Below, piece after piece: positions 18,074 to 26,867 of a stretch of DNA of 64,000 nucleotides. Each line of letters begins with the position of its first letter. Positions within the stretch are counted from its first letter, which is position 1. Source of the DNA: Roseicyclus mahoneyensis. Its GTDB lineage: Bacteria > Pseudomonadota > Alphaproteobacteria > Rhodobacterales > Rhodobacteraceae. The DNA is taken from the NCBI RefSeq assembly GCF_003148775.1, contig NZ_QGGW01000011.1, forward strand, positions 19,582-83,581. Direction: 5' to 3'. Under the pieces are notes generated by a model that made no database searches, was not told where the DNA came from, and saw nothing but the letters and a program-made list of their open reading frames with translations. The translations under genes and the position numbers were made by a program.

Positions 18074-19444
18074 ATGCTCACCAACGATCAGCTTGCGAAA
18101 TGGGACCGTGACCATTTCATGCACCCCACGACCCACCTCGCCCAGCACGCTCGCGGCGAGGCGGCGGGCCGCATCATCAAGACCGGCGAGGGCTGCTGGA
18201 TCACCGACCGCGACGGCAACCGCTTGCTCGACGCCTTTGCCGGGCTTTACTGCGTCAACATCGGCTACGGTCGGCAGGAGGTGGCCGAGGCCATCGCTGA
18301 TCAGGCGCGCGAACTGGCCTATTATCACGCCTATGTCGGGCATGGCACCGAGGCGTCGATCACGCTTTCGCACATGGTGATGGACCGCGCGCCTGACCAC
18401 ATGTCCAAGGTCTATTTCGGCCTTGGCGGATCGGATGCCAACGAGACCAACATCAAATTGGTCTGGTATTACAACAACATACTCGGGCGTCCGCAGAAGA
18501 AAAAGATCATCTCGCGCTGGCGGGCCTATCACGGATCGGGCCTCATGTCGGGCTCGCTCACGGGCCTCGCGCTCTTCCACCAGAAGTTCGACCTGCCCTT
18601 CGACACGGTGCGCCACACCACCTCGCCCTACTACTACCGCCGGGCTGACGTGACCCAGACCGAGGAACAGTTCAGCGCCCAATGCGCCGCCGATCTGGAA
18701 GAGCTGATCGCCAAGGAAGGCGCCGACACCATCGCCGCCTTCATCGCCGAGCCAATGCTGGGCACCGGCGGCATTGTCCCACCCCCGAAAGGCTACTGGG
18801 AGGCGATCACCCCGATCCTCGAGAAACACGATATCCTGCTCATCGCCGACGAGGTCGTGACGGGCTTCGGGCGTCTCGGCTCCATGTTCGGCTCGCCGCA
18901 CTACGGGCTCAAGCCCGACATCATGACCATCGCCAAGGGTCTGACCAGCGCCTATGCGCCCATGTCCGGCTCCATCGTGTCGAACAAGGTCTGGGCAGTC
19001 TTGGAACAGGGCACGGACGAGAACGGCCCCTTTGGCCATGGCTGGACCTATTCGGCCCATCCCATCGGGGCGGCGGCGGGCATCGCCAACCTCAAGCTCG
19101 TCGACAGCCTGAACCTCGTGCAGAACGCGGGCGAGGTCGGCCCTTACCTCACCCGCACCATGGCGGACGCGCTGGGCGAGCATGCCCATGTCGGCGAGGT
19201 CCGCGGTGAGGGCATGCTGACAGCGGTCGAACTGGTCAAGAACCGCGACACGCGCGAAGGGTTTGCGCCCGCCGACAAGATCGTGCCGCAGATCGTGGGC
19301 GCGATGGCCCGGCGCGGCGTGATCGCGCGGGCGATGCCGCAGGGCGACATCTTGGGCTATGCGCCACCATTGTGCCTAAGCCGGGGCGAGGCCGATACGG
19401 TGGTCACGGCCACGGCCGAGGCCATCGCCGAAGTGTTGGGCTGA
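18074..19444 (+). CDS. Class III (omega-amino acid type) aminotransferase
   Basis: A 456-residue PLP-dependent fold-type I transaminase. Motifs: GLGGSDANETNIK before the substrate loop, LLIADEVVTGFGRLG (PLP-contacting Asp), and TIAKGLTSAYAPMSG with the Schiff-base Lys. It resembles omega-amino acid:pyruvate aminotransferases of roseobacters, which accept amines such as beta-alanine, taurine or polyamine breakdown products. The substrate cannot be read directly. GGAGAG sits eight bases before the start. It directly precedes the DUF4178/DUF350/SpeE-like cluster but a terminator-like hairpin separates them. Confidence 0.85.
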   Translation: MLTNDQLAKWDRDHFMHPTTHLAQHARGEAAGRIIKTGEGCWITDRDGNRLLDAFAGLYCVNIGYGRQEVAEAIADQARELAYYHAYVGHGTEASITLSHMVMDRAPDHMSKVYFGLGGSDANETNIKLVWYYNNILGRPQKKKIISRWRAYHGSGLMSGSLTGLALFHQKFDLPFDTVRHTTSPYYYRRADVTQTEEQFSAQCAADLEELIAKEGADTIAAFIAEPMLGTGGIVPPPKGYWEAITPILEKHDILLIADEVVTGFGRLGSMFGSPHYGLKPDIMTIAKGLTSAYAPMSGSIVSNKVWAVLEQGTDENGPFGHGWTYSAHPIGAAAGIANLKLVDSLNLVQNAGEVGPYLTRTMADALGEHAHVGEVRGEGMLTAVELVKNRDTREGFAPADKIVPQIVGAMARRGVIARAMPQGDILGYAPPLCLSRGEADTVVTATAEAIAEVLG

Positions 19445-19452
19445 CACCTGTC

Positions 19453-19483
19453 AAGGGGGGAGGTCCACCAGTGACTTCCCCCT
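19453..19483 (+). terminator. Hairpin terminator after the aminotransferase
   Basis: Arms beginning AAGGGGGG and ending CTTCCCCCTT pair around a short loop and are followed by TTACC. It lies nine bases after the aminotransferase stop and marks the boundary to the next transcription unit. Confidence 0.5.
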
Positions 19484-19554
19484 TTACCGACAGGCGGTTG
19501 CACGGTTAGGCTGTCGCCAGTTTGATTGAAACCTTTGCCGATTGTCCCCTCCCG

Positions 19555-20181
19555 ATGACGTCTGACCCGGTGTCCTGTCCGAATTGCGGTTACGGTTTCG
19601 ATGGCCTGCGCCGGTCCACCCGGATGTTCGACTGCCCGTCTTGCGACACCACCCTCTTCCGCGAGGGAGACGCGCTCGCCCCGATCGGCAATCACGGCGA
19701 GATGCACGAAACACCCATGCTGATCGGCATCGGCGACACGGTCGAGGCCATCGGCAGCCGCTGGACCGTGCTGGGCCATGTCCGATACGACTACGGGCGC
19801 GGCTTCTGGGACGAGATGTGGGCTGAAACCCCTGACGGTGCGGGGGCATGGCTGTCCATCGACGAGGGCGATGTGGTGATCCAGCGCAGCCTCGCACCCG
19901 CCGCCGTTCGCGCCGGTCTGGCGGGCGAGCTTCGCCTCGGCGTGCAGGTGCGGATCGAGGGCGAGGTCTACACCGTCACAGAGATGGACGAGGCGACCGC
20001 CACTGCCTTTCGCGGTGAATTGCCCGAGCGGATCGAACTGGGCGAGCGGCACCGCTTCGTGAACGCCAGCGGCGGGGATGGCACGCTCCTGTCGGGCGAG
20101 GTCTGGGACGGCGGCGAGACGTGGTTTGTCGGCGAATGGCTTGACCCGTTCGAGATCAAGGTCGAAAGGCAGACCGGATGA
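19555..20181 (+). CDS. DUF4178-domain protein with an N-terminal zinc ribbon
   Basis: A 208-residue soluble protein. The first 35 residues hold two CxxC pairs (SCPNCGYG and DCPSCDTT), a zinc ribbon. The rest is a DUF4178-like beta-rich domain (IGIGDTVEAIGSRWTVLGHVRYDYGRGFWDEM, then a second half-repeat with GVQVRIEGEVYTVTEMDEA). The start is uncertain: an ATG at 19555 is used, a TTG at 19522 is possible, and neither has a good ribosome binding site. The stop overlaps the next start by four bases (ATGA). The function is unknown. Confidence 0.75.
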   Translation: MTSDPVSCPNCGYGFDGLRRSTRMFDCPSCDTTLFREGDALAPIGNHGEMHETPMLIGIGDTVEAIGSRWTVLGHVRYDYGRGFWDEMWAETPDGAGAWLSIDEGDVVIQRSLAPAAVRAGLAGELRLGVQVRIEGEVYTVTEMDEATATAFRGELPERIELGERHRFVNASGGDGTLLSGEVWDGGETWFVGEWLDPFEIKVERQTG

Positions 20182-21446
20182 GCCGCGCACAGGGCCTGTC
20201 CTCGATCAACTGCACCCAGTGTGGTGCGGGGCTCTCGGTGCTCGGCGGCGGGCGCGTTCTGACGCAGGTCTGCGGCTATTGCGGATCGGTGCTGGACGCG
20301 CAGGACAACTACAAGGTCCTGACCTCGATCGGCAAACGGGATCATCCCGACAGCCCGGTGCAGATCGGCATGACCCTGACCTACGAAGGCGTCGAATTCA
20401 CCGTCATCGGCACCATCGGCAAGGTCGAGCGCTGGAAGGGCGGCACCGCGGCTTGGGTCGAACATCAGGTGTTCTCGCCCACCCACGGCTACGCCTGGCT
20501 GACCTGGGAAAGCGGGCATTTCACCTTCTCGCGCAAGATACGCGATTTCAATATGGGCCAATGGGTCTCCTCCGCCGGGGTCGAGATCGCCGACAGCCCG
20601 CCTGTCCGTCACCACCGCGGTCAGCGCTACAAATACTACGAGACCTCCACCTCCGAGATCGACTTCATGGAGGGCGAATTCAACTGGGTCCCCGAACTGG
20701 GCGAGACCACGACCGCCGTGGTCCTGCTCGGACCCGATGCCATGCTGAGCCTGCGCGACGGAAAGACCGAGCGCGAGGTGGAGATGACCACTCTATTGCC
20801 GCGCGACGCCACTGCACGCGAGATGGGCGCGACACTCCCGCCGGGGGCAGAGTCGCGCCATCCGCTCTCGCCCTACCAACCCTTCCCGGAGGAGGCGTTC
20901 GCCCGCCGCATCGTCGGCCTCTCGGCGATTGCCGCCTTCGTGCTGGCGCTTGTCTTCAGTGTGATCTCGGGCCCCCGCGTGCTCGACCAGCAGCAAGTGC
21001 CGATCGGTCAGGCGCCGGCCAGTTTCGCCTTCAACATGTCGAATACAGCGCAGATCGCCAGCCTGCGCCTCGACACCGATGTCAGCAACGACTGGGTCGT
21101 GATCGGCGCCCAGATAACCAACCCCGACGGCACCACCCTGGTCGAGGGCGGCCGCCTGGTGCAGTACTATTCCGGCCGCGACAGCGACGGTTCCTGGAGC
21201 GAGGGCAACCGCGGCGCGACCCTGCGCTTCCGTGCTGAACAAGCCGGGACGCATCAGATCACGCTGGGGCGTGCCGAAGGCACTGGCGGCACTTCGATGT
21301 CCGTTCGCATCGACGAGGGCAAAGCCACGTCCTTCTGGTTGTTTGTGGTGAGCGGGCTGTTCGTTCTGGGCTGGATCTACCTCAAGGCGCGGCGCGCGAT
21401 CCACGACAAGTTCCGCTTTGCCGGCAGCGACTGGCACGAGGAGTGA
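20178..21446 (+). CDS. DUF4178-domain membrane protein with zinc ribbon
   Basis: A 422-residue protein. A zinc ribbon (NCTQCGAG and VCGYCGSV) is followed by a DUF4178 domain (IGMTLTYEGVEFTVIGTIGKVERWKGG, then EHQVFSPTHGYAWLTWESGHF). Two membrane segments follow, near residues 251-270 and 376-393, with a periplasmic beta domain between them. It is translationally coupled to the preceding, smaller DUF4178 protein. In other bacteria, DUF4178 genes occur beside DUF350 and spermidine-synthase-like genes, exactly as here, so the five genes likely form one membrane system. Confidence 0.78.
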   Translation: MSRAQGLSSINCTQCGAGLSVLGGGRVLTQVCGYCGSVLDAQDNYKVLTSIGKRDHPDSPVQIGMTLTYEGVEFTVIGTIGKVERWKGGTAAWVEHQVFSPTHGYAWLTWESGHFTFSRKIRDFNMGQWVSSAGVEIADSPPVRHHRGQRYKYYETSTSEIDFMEGEFNWVPELGETTTAVVLLGPDAMLSLRDGKTEREVEMTTLLPRDATAREMGATLPPGAESRHPLSPYQPFPEEAFARRIVGLSAIAAFVLALVFSVISGPRVLDQQQVPIGQAPASFAFNMSNTAQIASLRLDTDVSNDWVVIGAQITNPDGTTLVEGGRLVQYYSGRDSDGSWSEGNRGATLRFRAEQAGTHQITLGRAEGTGGTSMSVRIDEGKATSFWLFVVSGLFVLGWIYLKARRAIHDKFRFAGSDWHEE

Positions 21447-21450
21447 CGCG

Positions 21451-21636
21451 ATGAGCCCCTTCCGCCTTGTCATCCTGGCCGGCTGCGCGACCCTGGTGCT
21501 CGGGGCCGGCTACATGTCTTGGTACGGGGTCGGACGGACCAGCGGCGATCTGGCGGCGGCCGCCCCCTCGGTGCGCACCGGCTCGACCGGCACGGGCACC
21601 GCTGGCGGCTACGGATTTTTCGGGCGCGTGAAATGA
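21451..21636 (+). CDS. 61-residue membrane-anchored protein in the DUF4178/DUF350 operon
   Basis: A short protein with one N-terminal membrane segment or lipoprotein-like signal (PFRLVILAGCATLVLGAGYM) and a Gly/Ser/Thr-rich tail (GSTGTGTAGGYGFFGRVK). The LILAGC-like stretch could act as a lipobox with Cys12. It starts four bases after the DUF4178 membrane protein and ends 16 bases before the DUF350 gene. No named family recognised; tightly packed spacing makes it a real gene. Confidence 0.65.
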   Translation: MSPFRLVILAGCATLVLGAGYMSWYGVGRTSGDLAAAAPSVRTGSTGTGTAGGYGFFGRVK

Positions 21637-21652
21637 CAGAAAAGGAAACGTG

Positions 21653-21874
21653 ATGCTGGACGGAATCGTTCTTTCCGAGGTCGTGTCGATGCTGTTCTAC
21701 ACAAGCATCGGCATGGGGCTGATGTATATCTGCTGGAAGGTGATCGACATCGTCACTCCCTTCCCGATCATCAAGGAAATCGAAGAGGATCAGAACGTCG
21801 CGCTTGCGGTCCTGATCGCCTCGATCTTCATCGCCATGGCGATCATCATCGCGGCGGTCGTGGTCTCCGGATGA
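21653..21874 (+). CDS. DUF350-type small membrane protein
   Basis: A 73-residue protein with two hydrophobic helices (about residues 9-30 and 47-70) joined by an acidic loop (TPFPIIKEIEEDQNVALA), the layout of the DUF350/YjfL family, although only one of the two usual repeats is present. AAGGA six bases upstream of ATG 21653 sets the start. In E. coli the DUF350 protein YjfL is next to YjfK and YjfM, and elsewhere DUF350 genes accompany polyamine-synthase-like genes. The molecular function is not known. Confidence 0.72.
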   Translation: MLDGIVLSEVVSMLFYTSIGMGLMYICWKVIDIVTPFPIIKEIEEDQNVALAVLIASIFIAMAIIIAAVVVSG

Positions 21875-21881
21875 TCCGGTC

Positions 21882-23441
21882 TTGAGCGACGCGGGGCCCA
21901 AGGCCCCCGCCGATGTCACGCCCAAGGTCGCCTGGCTTCTGGCGGCGACCTTTGTCGTCGCTGTCGCGGGGCTGATCTATGAATTGATCGCGGCCACCAT
22001 CGCCAGCTACCTGCTGGGCGACAGCATCCGGCAGTTCAGCTTCGTCATCGGCGTCTTCCTGAGCGCCATGGGCATCGGCGCCTATGTCTCGCGCTATGTG
22101 GGCGATGCGCTGCAGGGTTTCATCCGGGCGCAACTGGCGCTGGGCGTGATCGGCGGCGCGCTTGGGCCACTGCTGTTCTTTTCCTATGCTTGGTATGGCG
22201 CGGTTGGTCTGCCGCTTTATGGCGGGCTGATCGCAATCGGCATCCTGTCGGGGATGGAAATTCCCCTGATCTCCCGCGTGATGAAGGAGATCGGCGCGGC
22301 CGAGTTCCGGTTCGAGAACGTGCTGACCGCCGATTACATCGGCGCACTTGCCGCCTCGCTCGCCTTTCCGCTGCTCATCATTCCCAACCTGTCGTTGATG
22401 GCGGCGTCGCTTGCCTTCGGCGCGCTGAACCTGTTGGTCGCGGGGTTCTCCATATGGCTGTTCCGCGATCGGCTGCCACAAGGTTATTGGGCGCCATGGG
22501 GCGCCTTCCTGCTGGCCACGCTGCTGGCACTCTTCGGGGCCGAGCGGCTGGTGTCTGTGGTCGATGCGCGCCTGTTTCAGGACGAGGTGATCTTGTCGGA
22601 AACCACGCCCTACCAGTCCATCATCCTGACCCGCTTCGATGATCGCTATCGCCTGTTCCTCGACCATTCGATCCAGTTCGACAGCCTTGATGAACACCGC
22701 TATCACGAGGCGCTGGTGCATCCCGCGATGGGTCTTGCTCCGCGCCGGAGCCAAGTTCTGGTGCTGGGCGGCGGCGATGGGATGGCGGTGCGCGAAGTGC
22801 TGCGCCACGACGGTGTGGAGCGGGTGGTACTGGTCGATCTGGACCCGCGCGTGACGGACCTGTTTTCGACCATGCCCGACCTGACGGCGCTGAACGGTGA
22901 CGCGCTGAACGATCCGCGTGTCGAGATCGTGAACGCCGATGCATGGGCCTGGCTGGCCGAAGCAGATGATATCTTTGACGTCATAATCGCCGACCTGCCC
23001 GACCCGAAATCCATTGCCCTGTCCAAGCTCTACTCCATCGAGTTCTACGCCATGATGGTCGAACGCCTGAGCGCGCAGGGGATCATCGTGACGCAAGCCG
23101 GATCGCCCACCTTCTCGCCCGGTGCCTTCTGGACGATCGAGGCGACGCTGGCCGCCACCCGCAATCCCGGGCGGCCCGGCGGCACGCTCGGCACGCTGCC
23201 CTACCACCTCTACGTGCCCAGTTTCGGCGACTGGGGCTTTGTGATGGCCGCGCCCCTGATGCCCGACGAGGCCCGCGACCCGACCCTCCCCGATGGTCTG
23301 CGCCACCTGACCTTGGCGGTCTGGCGCGCCGCGCAGGCCTTTGGCGCCGATCAGGGGCCGCGCCAGGTCGAGGTGAACTCGATCCAGGGGCATCCGCTCG
23401 TTGCGGAGTACCAGCGCGGCTGGGATTTCTGGTTCCGCTAG
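21882..23441 (+). CDS. Membrane-embedded spermidine-synthase-like aminopropyltransferase
   Basis: A 519-residue protein in two halves. The N-terminal half (to about residue 220) has six to seven membrane helices. The C-terminal half is a spermidine-synthase fold: YQSIILTRFDDRYRLFLDHSIQF, HPAMG, then the nucleotide-binding VLVLGGGDGMAVREVLRH and the catalytic-region NADAWAWL...IIADLPDP, where an aspartate is expected. It would transfer aminopropyl groups to a diamine at the membrane. The likely start is TTG at 21882, seven bases after the DUF350 stop. The stop overlaps the convergent esterase by four bases. Confidence 0.85.
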   Translation: MSDAGPKAPADVTPKVAWLLAATFVVAVAGLIYELIAATIASYLLGDSIRQFSFVIGVFLSAMGIGAYVSRYVGDALQGFIRAQLALGVIGGALGPLLFFSYAWYGAVGLPLYGGLIAIGILSGMEIPLISRVMKEIGAAEFRFENVLTADYIGALAASLAFPLLIIPNLSLMAASLAFGALNLLVAGFSIWLFRDRLPQGYWAPWGAFLLATLLALFGAERLVSVVDARLFQDEVILSETTPYQSIILTRFDDRYRLFLDHSIQFDSLDEHRYHEALVHPAMGLAPRRSQVLVLGGGDGMAVREVLRHDGVERVVLVDLDPRVTDLFSTMPDLTALNGDALNDPRVEIVNADAWAWLAEADDIFDVIIADLPDPKSIALSKLYSIEFYAMMVERLSAQGIIVTQAGSPTFSPGAFWTIEATLAATRNPGRPGGTLGTLPYHLYVPSFGDWGFVMAAPLMPDEARDPTLPDGLRHLTLAVWRAAQAFGADQGPRQVEVNSIQGHPLVAEYQRGWDFWFR

Positions 23442-24088
23442 CTGTTCAGGATCGCCCGCATGTCGGTGATGCCCGTCTCGGTCACCGCATGACCCGCGCC
23501 GGGCGCCACGTGCAGGCGCACCGACGCCCCCAGCGCCCGAAATGCGTCGGCGCTGTCCTGCGCACGCTTGAGCGGGATATGCGGATCGCGTTCATGCACG
23601 GTGATCGTCACGGGCAGGCTGGTCAGATCGGTGTCGTAGTTGAGCCGCTTTGGCGTGGCCCCGTAAAGCGCCGGGTCCGGTCCGCCCATGGCATCCGACG
23701 TGCCGACAAGCCCCGCCGACAGGCCGAAAATGCCCGCCAGACCGCCCCGCCGCGCGCCGTATTCCAGCGCAAGGCAGCCACCCTGGCTGAAGCCGGCCAG
23801 CGCGATGCGGTCGCGGGTCAGCCCCTCGGCCTCAAGTGTTGCGATCGCTTCATCCACCGCGGCCAGTCCGCGCGTCACATGAGGGGCCATGCCGCCCATC
23901 GGCGCAAGGAAGGAGCTTGGCCACCAGCTGCGCCCCGGCGCTTCGGGGGCGATCATCGCCACATCGGGCAGCCCAAGCGCCGCGCCGAGACCGAGGATAT
24001 CCTCGGCCCCCGCACCTCGCCCGTGCAGCAGCACCAGCCCCATCCGGGCCGTGGCACCGCCTGCGCCTGCGCGCATGAGCCGGGTCAT
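23438..24088 (-). CDS. Alpha/beta hydrolase, carboxylesterase of the MhqD/YpfH type
   Basis: A 216-residue phospholipase/carboxylesterase family protein. Visible: the N-terminal LVLLHGRGAGAEDI oxyanion-hole motif, the nucleophile elbow GFSQGG, a catalytic Asp near VHERDPHIPL and His in GAGHAVTE. The start overlaps the stop of the ring-cleaving dioxygenase gene by four bases, so the two are translationally coupled. In Bacillus, MhqD and MhqO form the same pair in hydroquinone detoxification, which suggests a role with quinones or aromatic esters. Confidence 0.85.
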   Translation of the reverse strand: MTRLMRAGAGGATARMGLVLLHGRGAGAEDILGLGAALGLPDVAMIAPEAPGRSWWPSSFLAPMGGMAPHVTRGLAAVDEAIATLEAEGLTRDRIALAGFSQGGCLALEYGARRGGLAGIFGLSAGLVGTSDAMGGPDPALYGATPKRLNYDTDLTSLPVTITVHERDPHIPLKRAQDSADAFRALGASVRLHVAPGAGHAVTETGITDMRAILNS

Positions 24089-25005
24089 GCTGTCACCTTC
24101 AGCGGCGGAAGGATCTGTTCGATCCGGGCGCGGTGCGCCTCGTATTTCGCGGGCAGCTTGAGCGCCTCGCCCAGATGGGCCGGGTCCTCGTCGACGGCGA
24201 AGCCCGGCGGGTCGGTTGCGATCTCGAACAGCACGCCGCCCGGCTCGCGGAAATAGATCGCGTTGAAATACTGCCGGTCGATCACGGGCGTGGTCGGGTG
24301 GCCGGCGACGGCCAGCCGCTCGTGCCAGTCGCGCTGCACTTCATCGCTTTCGGCGCGAAAGGCGACATGGTGGATGCTGCCCGCCCCTTGCCGCCCGATG
24401 GAGGGCGCGTCGGACCGCATCAGGTCGATGACGGCCCCCCGCGCGTCGCCCGGTGCCACCAGCCGCAACCGCTCCACCCCGCCCGCGGTCTCGTGGCCCG
24501 CTTCGGCGTAGCCGAAGACCTCGGTCAGTAGCCGCGCGGTCGGCGCTATGTCGCGTTCCCAGAGCGTGACGGAATGGAACCCGTCCAGCGGCTGATCGCT
24601 GTCCCGGTCGGTCTCGACCAGTTCCACCGGCGCGCCGTCAGGGTCGCGCAGCGTGAGGATGCGGTGTCCGAACCGCTCGGTCGGGCCGTCGAAGTCGATG
24701 GCGTCTTCGGCCAACTGCTCCATCCAGCCGTCGAACCCGCCCTTGGGCACGGCATAGGCATAGGCGGATGCCATGCCGGGGCCCGCGCGGCCGCGGCCGG
24801 CGTTGACGAAGGGAAAGAATGTCAGGATCGTGCCAGAGTTGGCGCCCTGGTCGCCGTAATACAGGTGATAGGTGCCCGGATCGTCGAAGTTGACGGTCTT
24901 TTTCACCAGCCGCTGGCGCAACGTGCCGGTGTAGAAGGCAAGGTTGTCTTGCGGCGGGCCGGAAATGGCCGTGACATGGTGCAGGCCCGGAATGGTGCGG
25001 GTCAT
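24085..25005 (-). CDS. Ring-cleaving dioxygenase, MhqO/LinE-like (vicinal oxygen chelate)
   Basis: A 306-residue two-domain glyoxalase-fold protein. It begins TRTIPGLHHVTAISGPPQDN, with the metal-binding His of GLHHVT, and has a second His motif GSIHHVAFR and a Glu ligand in GGVLFEIATD, as in extradiol dioxygenases acting on hydroquinones. The ATG at 25005 is preceded by GGGAGA. It is coupled to the esterase gene downstream. It probably opens quinol rings for detoxification; it is distant from the ben/cat cluster and need not belong to it. Confidence 0.85.
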   Translation of the reverse strand: MTRTIPGLHHVTAISGPPQDNLAFYTGTLRQRLVKKTVNFDDPGTYHLYYGDQGANSGTILTFFPFVNAGRGRAGPGMASAYAYAVPKGGFDGWMEQLAEDAIDFDGPTERFGHRILTLRDPDGAPVELVETDRDSDQPLDGFHSVTLWERDIAPTARLLTEVFGYAEAGHETAGGVERLRLVAPGDARGAVIDLMRSDAPSIGRQGAGSIHHVAFRAESDEVQRDWHERLAVAGHPTTPVIDRQYFNAIYFREPGGVLFEIATDPPGFAVDEDPAHLGEALKLPAKYEAHRARIEQILPPLKVTA

Positions 25006-25121
25006 GGTGTGATCTCCCGAATAGGGTGGGGGCAGGGCCCCCGTTCGAGTGACGAGATGGTGCTGAACGCGGCGCGTGCCAATGCACATGGCCACAGGGC
25101 GTCTGTGCCGGAATGCACGGC

Positions 25122-25559
25122 TCAGACGCTGGGCATGCTCCCGCAGGCCTCGAAGGCCGCCACTTCGGGCGCGGCCCCTTCGAGCGACACCGACAGTTCG
25201 GCCCCGCCTGCGCGAAAGACCGCGTGCGCATTGCCCGAGAGACCCGCCAGCACATTGCCGAAACCGCGGTCCGCGACATTGATCGTGCGACCATCCGCCG
25301 ACAGGGTGTGGCGGTCGGTGCTGATGGTCAGCTCTGCCCCACCAAGGAAAGCGATGGCAAAACTCGGGGCCTCGGGCCATGGCTCGGGCCCCCTGACCGC
25401 GATCGTCCAAAGCGGCGGGCCCGGGTCATGGGTCAGGCGCACCTCGACGCCGTCCTCGCTATGGGTCAGCGTGCAGATTGCGCCGTCGTGGCCCGCCTGC
25501 CAGCCATGGGCGGTCGTGGCGAGGGTCAGGGATAGCAGGGCGGCAAGGTGCAAACGCAT
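25122..25559 (-). CDS. Secreted protein of unknown function
   Basis: A 145-residue protein with a signal peptide (MRLHLAALLSLTLATTAHG) and a mature domain rich in beta strands (AICTLTHSEDGVEVRLTHDPG, FAIAFLGGAELTISTDRHTLS). One Cys follows the signal and one lies near the end (FEACGSM), suggesting a disulfide. No family recognised. It is upstream of the dioxygenase/esterase pair on the same strand, separated by a GC-rich inverted repeat near 25030, and divergent from the rhodanese gene. Confidence 0.6.
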   Translation of the reverse strand: MRLHLAALLSLTLATTAHGWQAGHDGAICTLTHSEDGVEVRLTHDPGPPLWTIAVRGPEPWPEAPSFAIAFLGGAELTISTDRHTLSADGRTINVADRGFGNVLAGLSGNAHAVFRAGGAELSVSLEGAAPEVAAFEACGSMPSV

Positions 25560-25687
25560 GTCGGAAGGGTAGCGCCCCGGGCGGCGGTGAAAAGGGGTGC
25601 GGTGTCGCGCACCGCGCACCCAACCAGAGGTTGACTATGCCCATCATCAGGAAGACCCTGTCGCCGGAGGAGACCACGGAGGACCCC

Positions 25688-26287
25688 ATGCGTATCACAG
25701 CTTTTGCTTTCGCCCTCATCGCGCTGCCCGGCGCGGCGCTGGCCGACCCGGTCGGCCTGACCCCTGACATGATGTCGGCGACCGTGCCCACGCCTTCGGG
25801 CCCGGTCGAGATCTTGCGCAATCAAGACAATGCCAACCGCCTGTCCGGCGACTGGACGCTGACCTCGCGGCCCTGTCCGAACTTCTGCATCCAGCCGATG
25901 GTGCCAGCGCCCGGCGTCACGCCCGTGGGCGAGCTTGAGGTGATCGCCGCGCTGCAAGACGCCAACACGGTCGTGATCGACGGCCGTATCCGCCCCGAGT
26001 TCGAGGCAGGCACGATCCCCGGAGCGGTCTCCGTGCCCTATAACGAGGCTGCCGACCGTCTGGACGAACTGGGATGCGAAGTCGATTTCGACGGCTTCAT
26101 CTGTGAGGGCGATCTGATGCAGGTGGTCTTGTTCTGCAACGGGCCGTGGTGCGGCCAGTCGCCCACGGCGGCGCGCAACATGATCGAAGCGGGTTTCCCG
26201 GCCGAGAACATCAGCTACTACCGTGGCGGCATGCAGAACTGGCAGGGGTTGGGCCTGACCGTGGTGCCGGGCGGTGCGGGGGGTTAA
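25688..26287 (+). CDS. Periplasmic rhodanese-like protein
   Basis: A 199-residue exported protein: signal peptide (residues 1-18, ending ALA-D), an N-terminal segment with CPNFC, then a rhodanese domain (NTVVIDGRIRPEFEAGTIPGAV, then the active-site loop VVLFCNGPWCGQSPTAA, which holds two cysteines). A GGAGG five bases upstream of ATG 25688 fixes the start; an earlier ATG at 25637 would bury the signal peptide. Likely a sulfur-transfer or redox role in the periplasm. The gene ends four bases into the convergent transporter gene. Confidence 0.8.
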   Translation: MRITAFAFALIALPGAALADPVGLTPDMMSATVPTPSGPVEILRNQDNANRLSGDWTLTSRPCPNFCIQPMVPAPGVTPVGELEVIAALQDANTVVIDGRIRPEFEAGTIPGAVSVPYNEAADRLDELGCEVDFDGFICEGDLMQVVLFCNGPWCGQSPTAARNMIEAGFPAENISYYRGGMQNWQGLGLTVVPGGAGG

Positions 26288-26625
26288 CCGCCCACCCGCA
26301 CCATCAAGACCATGGCCGTCAGCGCGCAGCCGATGCCCGCGCATTCGCGCGCGCCCAGCTTTTCGCCGAAAACCGTGGCCCCGATCACCGCCAGCGCGAT
26401 CAGCGTGAGCATGGAATAGGCGACGCCTGCCTGTCCCAACGTGATGTGCCGCATGGCCGCGAACCAGAGCACGGCGGAGACGGCATAGAGCACGATGCCG
26501 ATGGCAACGAGCGAGGAGATCGCGGTGAGGCCGCGGTCGGCGGCGAGTTTGAGAAAGAAGTCCCCCGCGATGACGACCATCGCGGTGACGGCGATGAAGC
26601 CGAAGCCGTAGAAAATGCTTTGCAT
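26284..26625 (-). CDS. Small drug/metabolite transporter-superfamily membrane protein
   Basis: A 113-residue protein with four hydrophobic helices. The sequence FGEKLGARECAGIGCALTAMVLM resembles the last helices of EamA/EmrE-like carriers, so it may act as a dimer like small multidrug resistance proteins. The start MQSIFYGFG is chosen over an upstream codon because it follows an AGGGA sequence. Substrate unknown. It overlaps the convergent rhodanese gene end by four bases. Confidence 0.7.
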   Translation of the reverse strand: MQSIFYGFGFIAVTAMVVIAGDFFLKLAADRGLTAISSLVAIGIVLYAVSAVLWFAAMRHITLGQAGVAYSMLTLIALAVIGATVFGEKLGARECAGIGCALTAMVLMVRVGG

Positions 26626-26867
26626 GACTGTCCCTGCGATGCTGCGCAGGCCCCCTGATAATGGGGGTAGGGTGGGTGAGGGTGCGTCGGTGGGCAATGG
26701 TGGGAAGCCTTACCTTTGGGGGAGGAGTGTCGGGCTGACGTACGGTCTGTAGGGTTCTAGGGTTGGCAGTCCATACGCTGTCATTTTTCGAGCGAATTAC
26801 CCAAGCGTGCATAGTGGCCTACGGCCGACGCGCGGGCGCCGCCGCGCCAATACAAACTCGTTTTCCC

